Part shown: in pieces, positions 1 through 8,817 of the stretch
Numbering within the stretch: the stretch's first letter is position 1
Layout of the letters: each line of letters begins with the position of its first letter
Origin: Volucribacter amazonae
GTDB lineage: Bacteria > Pseudomonadota > Gammaproteobacteria > Enterobacterales > Pasteurellaceae
Assembly (NCBI RefSeq): GCF_029783845.1
Contig: NZ_LWID01000001.1
Span: forward strand, 930,001-994,000
Reading direction: 5' to 3'
Length of the DNA: 64,000 nucleotides
The notes under the pieces: model-generated
The model's input: the letters and a program-made list of their open reading frames with translations, nothing else
The model's database searches: none
What the model was told of the DNA's origin: nothing
Program-made: the position numbers and the translations under genes

Positions 1-311
1 CCAGCTAATTTCAAACCAAAGGACATATTTTCTGCCACATTTAAATGGGGATATAAAGCGTAAGATTGGAACACCATACCAATCCCTCGTTTAGCTGGCT
101 CTACTTCGTTCATACGTTGCTCACCAATAAAGAGATCCCCTGAAGTAATATCTTCTAAACCTGCGATCATTCTCAGTAATGTGGATTTGCCACAACCAGA
201 TGGTCCAACAAAAACTACAAATTCACCCTCTTTAATGGTTAAGTTAATATCTTTGGATATATGAATATCGCCATAAGATTTACATACATTTTTTAGTAAA
301 ACATCTGCCAT
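1..311 (-). CDS. malK: Maltose/maltodextrin ABC transporter ATPase MalK (N-terminal part, runs off the window)
   Basis: This is the first 103 residues of the ATP-hydrolysing subunit that powers MalFGK2 import of maltodextrins at the inner membrane. The reverse strand reads [20 protein letters not shown], then the Walker A motif GPSGCGKST around residue 36, and the Q-loop region [11 protein letters not shown]. The C-terminal half, with the signature motif, Walker B and regulatory domain, lies outside the window. The gene is divergent from malEFG across a 369-bp control region, the same arrangement as in E. coli. The Walker A identity is seen directly. The MalK rather than UgpC assignment rests mainly on the malEFG neighbours. 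Confidence 0.93.
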   Translation of the reverse strand, partial: MADVLLKNVCKSYGDIHISKDINLTIKEGEFVVFVGPSGCGKSTLLRMIAGLEDITSGDLFIGEQRMNEVEPAKRGIGMVFQSYALYPHLNVAENMSFGLKLA

Positions 312-680
312 AAAAAATTCTCCATGTTGTCTTTGCTTATTCACTATATCGCTTAGGCTTTGACGATATAGTGCAGAAATTTAAATCAAATGAAATCATT
401 CTTTCGCTTAAATTTATGGGATTAGATAAAATTTATTACTCAACCCAATTTCGCCAGAATATTGGCATTTTAGCGGATTTTTTTGTGATCTATTTCTCAT
501 TTTTATCTCAACGAGGTGAATAAACCCTGTGTTTTTAGCAAAATTTGTGATAGAGATCACATTCTATTTGGAGTGGGCGTAGAGGGTGGTATGATGAATA
601 TGATTGCATTCAATGCCATACTCATTAGCAAGCCTAAAAGGCGATCATTTTTCCCTTAATCTTTCAGCAGGAGTAATATT
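312..680. promoter_or_regulatory. Divergent malK / malEFG control region
   Basis: This 369-bp gap separates the divergent mal transcription units. It holds one perfect and one imperfect CRP-like site. Candidate -10 boxes for malE are the two TATGAT sequences at 590-595 and 599-604. The malE ribosome site AGGAG lies at 668-672. I looked for MalT boxes and did not find a convincing set, so MalT control is not supported by what I can see. Confidence 0.6.
546..561. promoter_or_regulatory. CRP (cAMP receptor protein) binding site, perfect consensus
   Basis: TGTGATAGAGATCACA matches both half sites of the CRP consensus (TGTGA, 6 bp, TCACA). Its centre at about 553.5 lies roughly 58 bp upstream of the start expected from the TATGAT at 599-604, near a class I position for malE. 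A weaker match, TGTGATCTATTTCTCA, lies at 484-499 nearer malK. Catabolite control of mal genes by CRP is established in E. coli; that it acts here is inference. Confidence 0.75.
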
Positions 681-1871
681 ATGAAACCTAAATTAACTAC
701 CTTAGCTTTCACTGTCATCGGCAGTTTAATCCTTTCAACATCATCAGCATTGGCTAAATTGGAAGAGGGTAAATTAACCATTTGGATCAATGGTGATAAA
801 GGTTATAACGGCTTAGCTGAAGTCGGTAAGAAATTTGAGCAGGATACAGGCATTAGTGTATTAGTTGAACACCCTGATAAATTGGAAGAAAAATATCCTC
901 AACTTGCCGCTACGGGTGATGGTCCAGATATTATTTTTTGGGCACATGATCGCTTTGGCGGTTATGCTCAATCAGGATTATTAGCAGAATTACACCCTTC
1001 TCAACAATTCAAAGAGAAATTTGTTGATTTCGCTTGGGATGCACAAACTTACAATGGCAAAATTATTGGTTATCCCGTAGCCATTGAAGCCTTATCATTA
1101 ATTTATAATAAAGATTTATTATCCACCCCACCAAAAACTTGGGAAGAAATAGTACAACTTGCACCACAATTTAAAGCAAACAAACAAAATATTGTTATGT
1201 GGAATTTAGCTGAACCTTATTTCACTTGGCCGATTATTGCCGCTGATGGTGGTTATGCTTTCAAATATGTTAATGGACGTTATGATATTAATGATATTGG
1301 GGTAAACAATGCAGGATCGCAACGTGGCTTACAATTTGTAGTAGATATGGTGAATAATAACGTGATTAACGCCGACATGGATTATGCCATTGCCGAAGCC
1401 AGCTTTAATAAAGGGGAAACGGCATTGACCATTAATGGGCCTTGGTCATGGGGTAATATTGAAAAAAGTGGTATTAACTATGGCGTTGCCGTTTTACCTA
1501 CCCTCAATGGGCAACCTTCTAAACCTTTTGTAGGGGTGTTAAGTGCAGGGATCAATGCTGCTAGCCCAAATAAGGATCTTGCTATTGAATTTTTAGAGCA
1601 TTATTTACTCACTGATGAGGGATTGGCTACCGTAAATAAAGATAAACCTTTAGGGGCTGTTGCCTTAAAATCTTATCAAGCGGAGTTGGCAAAAGATCCT
1701 CGCATTGCCGCTACTATGGAAAATGCTCAACATGGTGAAATTATGCCAAATATTCCACAAATGACCGCTTTTTGGTACGCCGAAAGAAGTGCCATTATTA
1801 ATGCTGTAAATAAGCGTCAAACTGTGCAACAAGCACTTGATGATGCCAAAGCTCGCATTGAAAAACAATAG
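681..1871 (+). CDS. malE: Maltose/maltodextrin-binding periplasmic protein MalE
   Basis: This is the periplasmic solute-binding protein that delivers maltodextrins to MalFGK2. It has 396 residues, the same length as E. coli MalE. A Sec signal peptide covers residues 1-25 (hydrophobic core [14 protein letters not shown], cleavage after ALA), and the mature protein begins [20 protein letters not shown], the typical MalE start. Further MalE hallmarks include [20 protein letters not shown] and the C-terminal region [14 protein letters not shown]. The ATG has an AGGAG ribosome site 8 bp upstream. The stop codon directly abuts an intergenic palindromic repeat, which may tune the usual drop in expression between malE and malF. 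Confidence 0.96.
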   Translation: MKPKLTTLAFTVIGSLILSTSSALAKLEEGKLTIWINGDKGYNGLAEVGKKFEQDTGISVLVEHPDKLEEKYPQLAATGDGPDIIFWAHDRFGGYAQSGLLAELHPSQQFKEKFVDFAWDAQTYNGKIIGYPVAIEALSLIYNKDLLSTPPKTWEEIVQLAPQFKANKQNIVMWNLAEPYFTWPIIAADGGYAFKYVNGRYDINDIGVNNAGSQRGLQFVVDMVNNNVINADMDYAIAEASFNKGETALTINGPWSWGNIEKSGINYGVAVLPTLNGQPSKPFVGVLSAGINAASPNKDLAIEFLEHYLLTDEGLATVNKDKPLGAVALKSYQAELAKDPRIAATMENAQHGEIMPNIPQMTAFWYAERSAIINAVNKRQTVQQALDDAKARIEKQ

Positions 1872-1971
1872 TATAGTCGTTTCAAATAAAACAAGGCGGT
1901 ACGTCGAAGACAGTATAAAGAATACGGCAAGGCGTACCAACGCCGTATTATTTTAAAGTGGGACGACTATA
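1872..1971. repeat. Correia-like palindromic intergenic repeat, copy 1
   Basis: This 100-bp element starts TATAGTCGTTTCAA and ends GGGACGACTATA, so its ends are inverted repeats bounded by TA. The interior carries AAGGCGGTACGTCG and CAACGCCGTATTATTTTAAAG. It starts one base after the malE stop codon and sits inside the malE-malF gap. Near-identical copies occur at 6286-6391, 11834-11939 and 13307-13417. Confidence 0.9.
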
Positions 1972-2040
1972 AATTCACATACGGGGCGATAAAGCTCTGT
2001 ATATAGATAAATGTCGTTTGTTTTTGGAAAGAGGTGTCCC

Positions 2041-3585
2041 ATGCAACAAGCCACAAAATTAACAAAATATCAACAATGGTTAAAATATGCGGTAATCAGT
2101 TTAATATTATTTATTGATTTATATTTAATCATTTTAATGTATCTACAAGGCGAATACTTATTTGGCATACTAACCTTAATTGTTATTACTTCTGGTGTGT
2201 ATGTTTTTGCGAATAAAAAAACATACAGTTATCGCTATCTTTACCCGGGCATTATGGGAATGTTTATTTTTATCCTGTTCCCACTCATTGCGACTATTGC
2301 CATTGCTTTTACTAATTACAGTGGTACGAACCAACTCAGCTATGAACGAGCATTAGCGGTGTTATTACAACAGCAGGATTTTACTGGCGATAAATTCAAC
2401 TTTAAACTCTACGCCGTTACACCACAACAATATCAACTCGGCTTAGAAAATACTACCACAGGGCAATATTACCTAGCCAATATTGCTGATCTCAGTGAAA
2501 CACCAATTTATGCTCAAGCCGTAGAACAATTACCCAATTTAACGGCAGAACCTTTACGGGTTATCACACAAAACCGTAGTTATTTGCAAAATCTGGTTGT
2601 GTTATTACCCAATGGCGATGAATTAACGATGAGTTCATTACGCCAATTTTCCGAACAACAAGCTCGTTATCATTATGATGAAACCCATAAAATTCTAACC
2701 AATAACCAAACAGGCGAACGCTATCAAGCAAATGATCACATTGGTTTTTTCCAAGCCATTGATCAACAAGGGCATTGGCAAGCAACAACCCTTGAACCAG
2801 GTTATACCGTAGGTATTGGTTGGGCAAATTTTATTAAAATTTTTACTGATGAAGGCATCCAAAAACCTTTCTTACAAATTTTTGTATGGACAGTGATTTT
2901 CTCTCTTTTAACCGTTGTTTTTACGGTTATTTTAGGAATGGTACTTGCTTCTGTTGTGCAATGGGAAGCATTACAAGGTAAAGGGATTTATCGTGTCTTA
3001 CTTATTTTACCTTATGCGGTACCCGCCTTTATCTCTATTTTGGTTTTCAAAGGATTATTTAACCAAAGTTTTGGAGAAATTAACCTTATTCTTCATCAGC
3101 TCTTTGGTATCCGTCCAGAATGGTTTAATGATCCCTTATTAGCTAAAATTATGATCTTAATTGTCAATACTTGGTTAGGTTATCCTTATATGATGATCCT
3201 TTGTATGGGATTACTCAAAGCTATTCCAGCGGATTTATATGAAGCCTCTGCCATGGACGGTGCATCAACTTGGCAAAACTTCAGCAAAATCACCTTTCCA
3301 TTATTGATTAAACCCCTTACCCCTTTAATGATCGCTTCATTTGCCTTTAATTTTAATAATTTTGTTTTAATTCAATTATTAACCAATGGTCGCCCTGATA
3401 TGATAGGAACAACAACACCAGCCGGCTATACGGATTTGTTAGTCAGTTACACTTATCGTATCGCATTTGAAGGCAGTGGATCACAGGATTTTGGGCTTGC
3501 CGCCGCTATCGCCACCATTATTTTCTTATTGGTAGGTGGATTAGCATTACTCAACCTCAAATCAATCAAATTAAAACTCGACTAA
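2041..3585 (+). CDS. malF: Maltose ABC transporter permease MalF
   Basis: This is one of the two inner-membrane channel subunits of the maltodextrin importer. An upstream ATG at 2011 is in frame, but 2041 is preceded by AGAGGTG and gives 514 residues, exactly the E. coli MalF length, so 2041 is chosen. It has three N-terminal membrane segments, a large periplasmic P2-type domain (about residues 90-265), then a BPD_transp_1 core. The EAA loop that docks MalK starts at E401 (EASAMDGAS) in the segment before TFPLLIKP. It lies between malE and malG, 11 bp upstream of malG. Confidence 0.95.
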   Translation: MQQATKLTKYQQWLKYAVISLILFIDLYLIILMYLQGEYLFGILTLIVITSGVYVFANKKTYSYRYLYPGIMGMFIFILFPLIATIAIAFTNYSGTNQLSYERALAVLLQQQDFTGDKFNFKLYAVTPQQYQLGLENTTTGQYYLANIADLSETPIYAQAVEQLPNLTAEPLRVITQNRSYLQNLVVLLPNGDELTMSSLRQFSEQQARYHYDETHKILTNNQTGERYQANDHIGFFQAIDQQGHWQATTLEPGYTVGIGWANFIKIFTDEGIQKPFLQIFVWTVIFSLLTVVFTVILGMVLASVVQWEALQGKGIYRVLLILPYAVPAFISILVFKGLFNQSFGEINLILHQLFGIRPEWFNDPLLAKIMILIVNTWLGYPYMMILCMGLLKAIPADLYEASAMDGASTWQNFSKITFPLLIKPLTPLMIASFAFNFNNFVLIQLLTNGRPDMIGTTTPAGYTDLLVSYTYRIAFEGSGSQDFGLAAAIATIIFLLVGGLALLNLKSIKLKLD

Positions 3586-3596
3586 GGAGCAAGATT

Positions 3597-4487
3597 ATGG
3601 CAATGGTACAACCAAAATCAATGCGTTATCGCTTACTCGCCACGCACCTATTATTAATTCTATTTATTAGTCTGATTATGTTTCCATTACTGATGATCAT
3701 TGGTATCTCATTACGCCCGGGTAATCTTGCCATTGGCGATATTATTCCTCAACAAATCTCTTGGGAACATTGGCGACTTGCTCTCGGACTTGAAGTGATT
3801 AATCCTGATGGTAGTGTTACCCCACCACCTTTTCCTGTTTTATTATGGTTATGGAACTCAGTTAAAGTCGCATTTATCACTGCAGTGGGGATAGTCGCCC
3901 TTTCTACCACTTGTGCTTATGCTTTTGCTAGTATGAAATTCAAAGGCAAAAAAACCTTATTGCAAGCCATGCTTATTTTCCAAATGTTTCCTGCAGTACT
4001 CTCTTTAGTTGCCTTATATGCTCTATTTGACCGACTTGGACAATATATTCCATTTTTAGGCTTAAATACCCACGCAGGTGTTATTTTTGCTTATCTCGGC
4101 GGAATTGCGTTACATGTATGGACGATTAAAGGTTATTTTGAAACTATTGATCCCTCATTGGAAGAGGCGGCATCACTTGATGGAGCAACACCATGGCAAG
4201 CTTTCCGCTTAATTCTACTTCCGCTCTCAGTACCTATTTTGGCTGTCGTTTTTATTCTATCCTTTATTGCAGCAATTACCGAAGTACCAGTAGCATCACT
4301 GTTATTGCGTGATGTAGAGAATTATACGCTCGCAGTAGGAATGCAACAGTACCTATATGCACAAAATTACCTATGGGGTGATTTTGCCGCCGCGGCAGTA
4401 CTATCTGCCCTACCTATCACTATTGTATTTTTAATCGCTCAACGCTGGTTAGTCGGCGGATTAACTGCAGGCGGGGTGAAAGGATAA
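3597..4487 (+). CDS. malG: Maltose ABC transporter permease MalG
   Basis: This is the second channel subunit of the maltose importer. It has 296 residues, equal to E. coli MalG, with six predicted membrane helices. The MalK-docking EAA loop is [15 protein letters not shown] from E189. The C-terminus ends [10 protein letters not shown], which matches the MalG tail that reaches into the MalK dimer in the E. coli structure (family knowledge). AAGGAG lies just upstream of the ATG. No strong terminator is visible after it; a single uptake signal at 4504-4512 and then an insertion-sequence relic follow. Confidence 0.95.
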   Translation: MAMVQPKSMRYRLLATHLLLILFISLIMFPLLMIIGISLRPGNLAIGDIIPQQISWEHWRLALGLEVINPDGSVTPPPFPVLLWLWNSVKVAFITAVGIVALSTTCAYAFASMKFKGKKTLLQAMLIFQMFPAVLSLVALYALFDRLGQYIPFLGLNTHAGVIFAYLGGIALHVWTIKGYFETIDPSLEEAASLDGATPWQAFRLILLPLSVPILAVVFILSFIAAITEVPVASLLLRDVENYTLAVGMQQYLYAQNYLWGDFAAAAVLSALPITIVFLIAQRWLVGGLTAGGVKG

Positions 4488-4546
4488 CTTAATTAATTTA
4501 ACCAAGTGCGGTAAGTTTTTGTTTAGTTTTTAATGGAAACAAAAAT

Positions 4547-4899
4547 GGTGTAATGGACAAAAATGTGGAGAAAAAAATGGGTTAAGGCCTTATACTACAA
4601 GGCTTTAACCTACTTCTTTGAAAATGAATAAAAAATTGTCCATATTGTCAAAATAACTCAATCCACAAACATGGAAAGAAAATACTATTCAACGCTATAA
4701 ATGCAATCATTGTAATAAAACTTTTACCTTTCAAAACAAATTAAATCCCACTGAAATTTGGTTTAATTATTCTCAAGGAAAGCTGATATATAAAGATCTT
4801 GCAATTAAATATCAATATTCTGTTAAAACAATCAAAAGATATATTGACAAATCCCCGAAAAATACCTTAATTTTACCCACATCAACTTATCTAAATATT
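4547..4899 (+). pseudogene. Truncated IS256-type (variant zinc-ribbon) transposase, copy 1, 5' end only
   Basis: The element end GGTGTAATGGACAAAAATG at 4547 matches the ends of the copies at 15919 and 55489. Downstream a reading frame gives QRYKCNHCNKTFTFQNK, a zinc ribbon, followed by KLIYKDLAIKYQYSVKTIKR, a helix-turn-helix region shared with the other copies. Homology stops at the residues LNII, just before the first catalytic Asp of the intact family members. The rest is deleted and the relic now runs into the last codons of the convergent metallophosphoesterase gene. The family name is a judgement from the zinc ribbon and DDE arrangement. Confidence 0.75.
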
Positions 4900-5994
4900 A
4901 TTACCCTTAACATCAATAATCAACACTTCCGATTGTGAGCCTAAACGCATGGGAATTCCCCAGAAACCGTAGCCTGATGAAACAAAAAAATGCCCTTGGT
5001 TAATTTGTTGGTAGCCATAATCTAGCACATACATCATTTTGGTAATCAAATTAGCTGGAAAAATTTGTCCTTTGTGTGTATGTCCTGATAGCTGAATATC
5101 AATAGGTAGTTGGGCGTGTTGGGTTATTTCTGTTGGACGATGATCCAATAAGATAATCGGTAAATTAGTATTCACATGTTGCAATAATGCCTCTGTTGAC
5201 GGACGATCACGCACTAAATCATCATTTCTGCCAATTAAGACAAATTGATCTTGAATATTTAGGCTTTCATCTCTTAATACCTTGATACCTGCTTGGCTTA
5301 ATTCTCGGTAAATGGCTCGTTCATGCCCAAAAAAATCGTGATTACCTAGAGTGGCATAAACGCCAAGCGGAGCGGTAAGTTTGGCGAGATGAGGTTGCAT
5401 ATTTTGGGCTAAATAGGCATCAACATTATCGTCCATAATATCGCCCGGCATTAAAATAATATCAACTTGTTGTTGCCGCATAATATCGGCTAATTTGTCT
5501 AGCTGATTTGCTCCAAACAATATGCCTAAATGCAAATCGCTTATCATACCTATTCTTAATGGTTGTTTGAGCGGTTTATTTAATGTGATGTTGTAATGAA
5601 TGATTTTGGGAGTATAAGCATTATAAATGCTTAAACTTAGCAAACCGATTAAAGCGAAGGGGTAAGCAATTTTGAGGGTAAGGCTTAATTTATGCGGATT
5701 AAACCAACGTTTACCAAGTCCAAAAAGGATAAGGCAAGATAAGCTGATAAAGCTAATAAACAGCAATAGCACTAATAAACCTGCACTTATTCTAAATAAT
5801 GGCGGATAAATGCGTAATAATGTGAGGGCAATAATGCCGTTAAATAGCAGGTAAAGACCAATGCCAGTAGCACGTTTTGCTTTAAATGAGAGTTTATCTG
5901 CCCATAGCCAAAAAATTGTGTGTGCGGTGATATAAATAAAAAACTGTAAAGCGAAAATCGCCACAGCAATAATAATGTAATGACGGTATTCCAA
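4891..5994 (-). CDS. Membrane-anchored metallophosphoesterase (YaeI/YkuE-like)
   Basis: This is a 367-residue calcineurin-like phosphoesterase. About four hydrophobic segments lie in residues 5-125, followed by a catalytic domain with the whole metal site: D153 and H155 in SDLHLG, D185 in PGDIMDD, N218-H219-D220 in GNHDFFGH, and H305/H307 in SGHTHKGQ. Proteins of this kind hydrolyse phosphoesters; the substrate here is unknown. The last codons (VKGNNI, then stop) overlap the end of the convergent transposase relic, so the original C-terminus may have been replaced by sequence from the mobile element. It appears to be a single-gene unit. Confidence 0.88.
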   Translation of the reverse strand: MEYRHYIIIAVAIFALQFFIYITAHTIFWLWADKLSFKAKRATGIGLYLLFNGIIALTLLRIYPPLFRISAGLLVLLLFISFISLSCLILFGLGKRWFNPHKLSLTLKIAYPFALIGLLSLSIYNAYTPKIIHYNITLNKPLKQPLRIGMISDLHLGILFGANQLDKLADIMRQQQVDIILMPGDIMDDNVDAYLAQNMQPHLAKLTAPLGVYATLGNHDFFGHERAIYRELSQAGIKVLRDESLNIQDQFVLIGRNDDLVRDRPSTEALLQHVNTNLPIILLDHRPTEITQHAQLPIDIQLSGHTHKGQIFPANLITKMMYVLDYGYQQINQGHFFVSSGYGFWGIPMRLGSQSEVLIIDVKGNNI

Positions 5995-6420
5995 AATTCA
6001 CGTTCCTAAATTATGTGGTTGTTTAATAAATAAAAGGGCGATTATCATATAATGTTTTTTGTTGAATAACTAGCCTGAAAAATGCGGTAAAAGAACAATG
6101 AGTTTCAAGATTTTTGTTGAATTATTAGGTAAGTTAGCATAAATTTTCGGAAAACGACCGCTCTTGTAACTCAAATTGCTCTGTTATTATTTACCCAAAG
6201 TAAAAAATGATTTTACTGTTAAGATATTGTTATAATCATTAAATTTCGTTATGATCCCCAATTCCTTATAACCCTATAAGGGAAGTATAGCCGTTTCAAT
6301 TTAAAATCAGGCAAGGCGGTACGCCGAATACAGTACAAAGAGTACGACAAGGCGTGTCAACGCCGTATAATTTTAAAGTGGGACGACTATATTGTTTGTT
6401 TTATTACATAGGATCATATT
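5995..6420. other. Intergenic region between divergent metallophosphoesterase and DoxX genes
   Basis: The region holds promoters for both flanking genes and one palindromic repeat (separate entry). It is AT-rich. A degenerate uptake-signal-like AATGCGGTA is present near 6080. I see no further gene or RNA. Confidence 0.5.
6286..6391. repeat. Correia-like palindromic intergenic repeat, copy 2
   Basis: This 106-bp copy starts TATAGCCGTTTCAATTT and ends GTGGGACGACTATA. The interior AAGGCGGTACGCCG and CAACGCCGTATAATTTTAAAG is shared with copy 1. It lies 29 bp before the DoxX start codon, so it is probably transcribed in that gene's leader or carries promoter elements for it. Confidence 0.9.
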
Positions 6421-6822
6421 ATGAATTCATTGAATAAATATTCCCCTTATTTGCTTGCATTGTTACGTATCATTGCGGGCTATATGTTTTTATTACATGG
6501 TACTGCCAAATTTTTTGAGTTTCCTATTTCAATGACTGGTGGAAATGGAGGCGTTGAACTCTTTTCACTGTATGGATTAGGTGGACTCATTGAAATCATT
6601 GGTGGTTTATTGTTAATTTTAGGTTTATTTGTACGTCCAGCGGCATTCTTGATGTCAGGACAAATGGCGTATGCTTATTTCTTTATACACGCCTCAGCAG
6701 ATAATTTACTTTTACCTCTGGTTAATAAAGGTGAGTTAGCAGCGTTATATTCCCTCGTTTTCCTTTATTTTGTCTTTGTGGGTGGCGGTGCATTTGCCCT
6801 AGATAATAAATTCAAAAAATAA
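6421..6822 (+). CDS. DoxX family inner-membrane protein
   Basis: This is a 133-residue protein with four predicted membrane helices. It has typical DoxX features: RIIAGYMFLLHGTAKFFEFP near the N-terminus and GGLIEIIGGLLLILGLFVRP in the middle. DoxX family members are linked to redox and thiol stress, but the activity of this group is not established. It is preceded by AGGA and followed 16 bp after its stop codon by a clear terminator hairpin, so it is a single-gene unit. Confidence 0.85.
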   Translation: MNSLNKYSPYLLALLRIIAGYMFLLHGTAKFFEFPISMTGGNGGVELFSLYGLGGLIEIIGGLLLILGLFVRPAAFLMSGQMAYAYFFIHASADNLLLPLVNKGELAALYSLVFLYFVFVGGGAFALDNKFKK

Positions 6823-6838
6823 TTTATTTAAAGAATAT

Positions 6839-6860
6839 AGCCCTGTTTTAGGGCTTTTTT
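6839..6860 (+). terminator. Rho-independent terminator after DoxX gene
   Basis: AGCCCT, loop GTTTT, AGGGCT, then a run of T. It lies 16 bp after the DoxX stop codon. Confidence 0.88.
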
Positions 6861-7030
6861 ATCGCATAAAATTGGCTTTATCCATATTCTTTTTAGCATT
6901 TTATCCTATCAAAAATCTTCTAAGTTTACTCTAATTCATTGTTTTTATTAAATAAAATGTTGTTTTCTTGCCTGTTTTGGGATTAAAATCTTGTTCCTTT
7001 AGCGTAACTTATTTTTAAGGAATTGAATTT

Positions 7031-8302
7031 ATGGGCGAACAATCACAGCCAACTTCCACTTGGCAAACAAAATTTAAAGCAATGGGACCCGGTATTTTAA
7101 TGGCATCGGCGGCGGTGGGTGGCTCGCATATTATTGCCTCAACTCAAGCTGGGGCGATTTATGGTTGGCAATTAGCGATCATCATTATTTTGGCGAATTT
7201 ATTTAAGTATCCCTTTTTTCGTTTTGGGGCACAATATACCCTAATGACAGGAAAAACTTTATTAGAAGGCTATCAAGAAAAAGGTAAAGCCTATCTTTGG
7301 GTGTTTTTTATTCTTAATGTCTTTGCCACAGCAATTAATACGGCTGGCGTGGGCATTGTTACAGCGGCGATTTTGAGTTTTATTTTCCCTCAACAAATTA
7401 ATTTGAGTATTCCACAGCTGAGCACCATTGTGATTGCAGTAACTTGGGGTATGTTGTTATTAGGGAAATATCGCTTACTAGACCGTTTATCAAAATGGAT
7501 TATGATTGCTTTAACGGTATCAACCGTTAGTGCAGTAATTATTGCCGCTTTAAAAGGCAGTACGATGATGCCTGATTTTGTAGAACCCTCGCCTTGGAAT
7601 TTAGCTTCATTGGCTTTTATCGTGGCATTAATGGGTTGGATGCCTGCTCCCATAGAAATTTCAGCAATTAATTCCATGTGGGTAATCGCCAAAAAACGCT
7701 TTGCCACAATCAGCTATAAAGATGGTTTATTTGATTTTAATGTGGGCTATATTAGTACAGCAATTTTGGCGATAGTTTTTCTTGCTTTAGGAGCGATTGT
7801 GCAATACGGTTCTGGCGAGCAAGTAGAGGCCGCAGGGGTAAAATATATTGCCCAATTAATCAAAATGTATGCTTACGCTATTGGTGATTGGTCAAGATTA
7901 TTAATTGCCTTTATTGCGTTTATGTGTATGTTTGGCACAACTATTACGGTTATTGACGGCTATTCTCGTGCTAATGCGGAAGCATTACGTCTTTTAACTC
8001 ATAAAAAACAAGGTTCATTAAAACAACTTAATCTTTGGATGACCTTTGCGGCTGCAATGGGGATCATTATCATTACCTTCTTTATGCGTGATGTGGCAAC
8101 TATGTTGAATTTTGCGATGATTTGTTCTTTTGTTACCACACCTGTTTTTGCTTATTTAAATTTATCTTTAGTGTTAAAAGGGCAACACCGTGTAAAAGGG
8201 GGCTTATTTTGGTTATCCATTATTGGTTTGATTTATTTAACCGCCTTTACGCTATTATTTATTGCTCATCAAACTGGCTTTATAGAAAGAATATGGGGCT
8301 GA
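7031..8302 (+). CDS. Nramp-related membrane transporter lacking the canonical metal-binding motifs
   Basis: This 423-residue protein has about 11 membrane helices and begins with the Nramp-like pattern GPGILMASAAVGG. In true Nramp manganese/iron transporters helix 1 carries DPGN and helix 6 carries MPH. Here the corresponding positions read GGSH (in AAVGGSHIIAS) and MPAP (in MGWMPAPIEIS), so the metal-coordinating Asp, Asn and Met-Pro-His are missing. The fold is probably that of the Nramp/LeuT superfamily, but transport of Mn2+ should not be assumed; a magnesium or organic substrate is possible. It is a single-gene unit with its own terminator. Confidence 0.75.
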   Translation: MGEQSQPTSTWQTKFKAMGPGILMASAAVGGSHIIASTQAGAIYGWQLAIIIILANLFKYPFFRFGAQYTLMTGKTLLEGYQEKGKAYLWVFFILNVFATAINTAGVGIVTAAILSFIFPQQINLSIPQLSTIVIAVTWGMLLLGKYRLLDRLSKWIMIALTVSTVSAVIIAALKGSTMMPDFVEPSPWNLASLAFIVALMGWMPAPIEISAINSMWVIAKKRFATISYKDGLFDFNVGYISTAILAIVFLALGAIVQYGSGEQVEAAGVKYIAQLIKMYAYAIGDWSRLLIAFIAFMCMFGTTITVIDGYSRANAEALRLLTHKKQGSLKQLNLWMTFAAAMGIIIITFFMRDVATMLNFAMICSFVTTPVFAYLNLSLVLKGQHRVKGGLFWLSIIGLIYLTAFTLLFIAHQTGFIERIWG

Positions 8303-8310
8303 TTTTAGCT

Positions 8311-8337
8311 AGCCTGCTAAAAATAGCAGGCTTTTTT
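8311..8337 (+). terminator. Rho-independent terminator after Nramp-like gene
   Basis: AGCCTGCTA, short A-rich loop, TAGCAGGCT, then a T run. It begins 9 bp after the stop codon. Confidence 0.92.
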
Positions 8338-8448
8338 ATAGGGGAATAAGACAAGGAAGCTGAGATTGTTAAAGTGCGGTTGGTTTTTTGAATTATTTTT
8401 TACTTTCATTTCTCCGACTTCACAAATGTATTTCGCACATTCGTGCGA

Positions 8449-8618
8449 CCTACTTTCTTTACTCGTGTAAAGAAAGTAGGCAAAGAAACACGCCCCCTAG
8501 AAAAAATCTTATCCAGCCTTTCGCTAAGAACGATATACGAATAATTTTGGAACTCGCTACGCTCAAACAGCCAAAATTATTCTATCGTTCTAAGCTCAGG
8601 CTGGGATTTTTTAAGGGG
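8449..8618. repeat. Large structured intergenic repeat with nested inverted repeats
   Basis: First comes a perfect 14-bp inverted repeat (CCTACTTTCTTTAC, loop TCGT, GTAAAGAAAGTAGG, 8449-8480). Then follows a long interrupted hairpin: outer arms CCCCCTAG...AAATC and GATTTTTTAAGGGGG, a middle arm CCAGCC/GGCTGG, an inner arm GCTAAGAACGATA (8523-8535) with TATCGTTCTAAGC (8583-8595), and an innermost arm AATAATTTTGG (8540-8550) with CCAAAATTATT (8571-8581). Apparent reading frames here are side effects of the palindrome. The element may act as a terminator block, a cruciform or a small RNA. It fills most of the gap before purH. Confidence 0.75.
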
Positions 8619-8680
8619 GTAAGGGAGGGTTATTTGCCTTATACAATAAATATATAAAGGATCTGACAACGATATATTAT

Positions 8681-8720
8681 TCTTATTTGAAACGGCTATA
8701 TTTTAAAGTGGGAGACGATA
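8681..8720. repeat. Rearranged remnant of the Correia-like repeat
   Basis: The 5' piece TTATTTGAAACGGCTATA is the reverse complement of a left end of the repeat, and it is joined directly to TTTTAAAGTGGGAGACGATA, a right end in the other orientation. The central part is gone. It lies 26 bp upstream of the PurR box of purH. Confidence 0.65.
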
Positions 8721-8745
8721 ATTTCCCTTGATATGGGCTATATAA

Positions 8746-8767
8746 AAGCAAACGTTTGCGTTATAAT
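8746..8767 (+). promoter_or_regulatory. PurR operator abutting the purH -10 box
   Basis: AAGCAAACGTTTGCGT (8746-8761) contains the full PurR core GCAAACGTTTGC, and TATAAT follows immediately at 8762-8767. The repressor would cover the promoter spacer. PurR repression of purHD by hypoxanthine or guanine is established in E. coli and fits the downstream genes. Confidence 0.9.
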
Positions 8768-8817
8768 ACGGCGTTCAATTTTTCATTCAATTTATTTTTT
8801 ACTCAAAGGAATTTTCA

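Noticed and set aside
312..680. MalT boxes in the mal control region
   Set aside because: No convincing GGGGA(T/G)GAGG-like set was found; only the CRP sites are supported.
2011..2040. Upstream start for malF
   Set aside because: No ribosome site, and it would exceed the standard 514-residue length; the ATG at 2041 has AGAGGTG.
7031..8302. Calling the transporter MntH
   Set aside because: The DPGN and MPH motifs required for Mn2+/Fe2+ coordination are missing.
8388..8657. 89-codon frame before purH
   Set aside because: It runs through the nested hairpin element; the frame is a side effect of inverted repeats and has no ribosome site.
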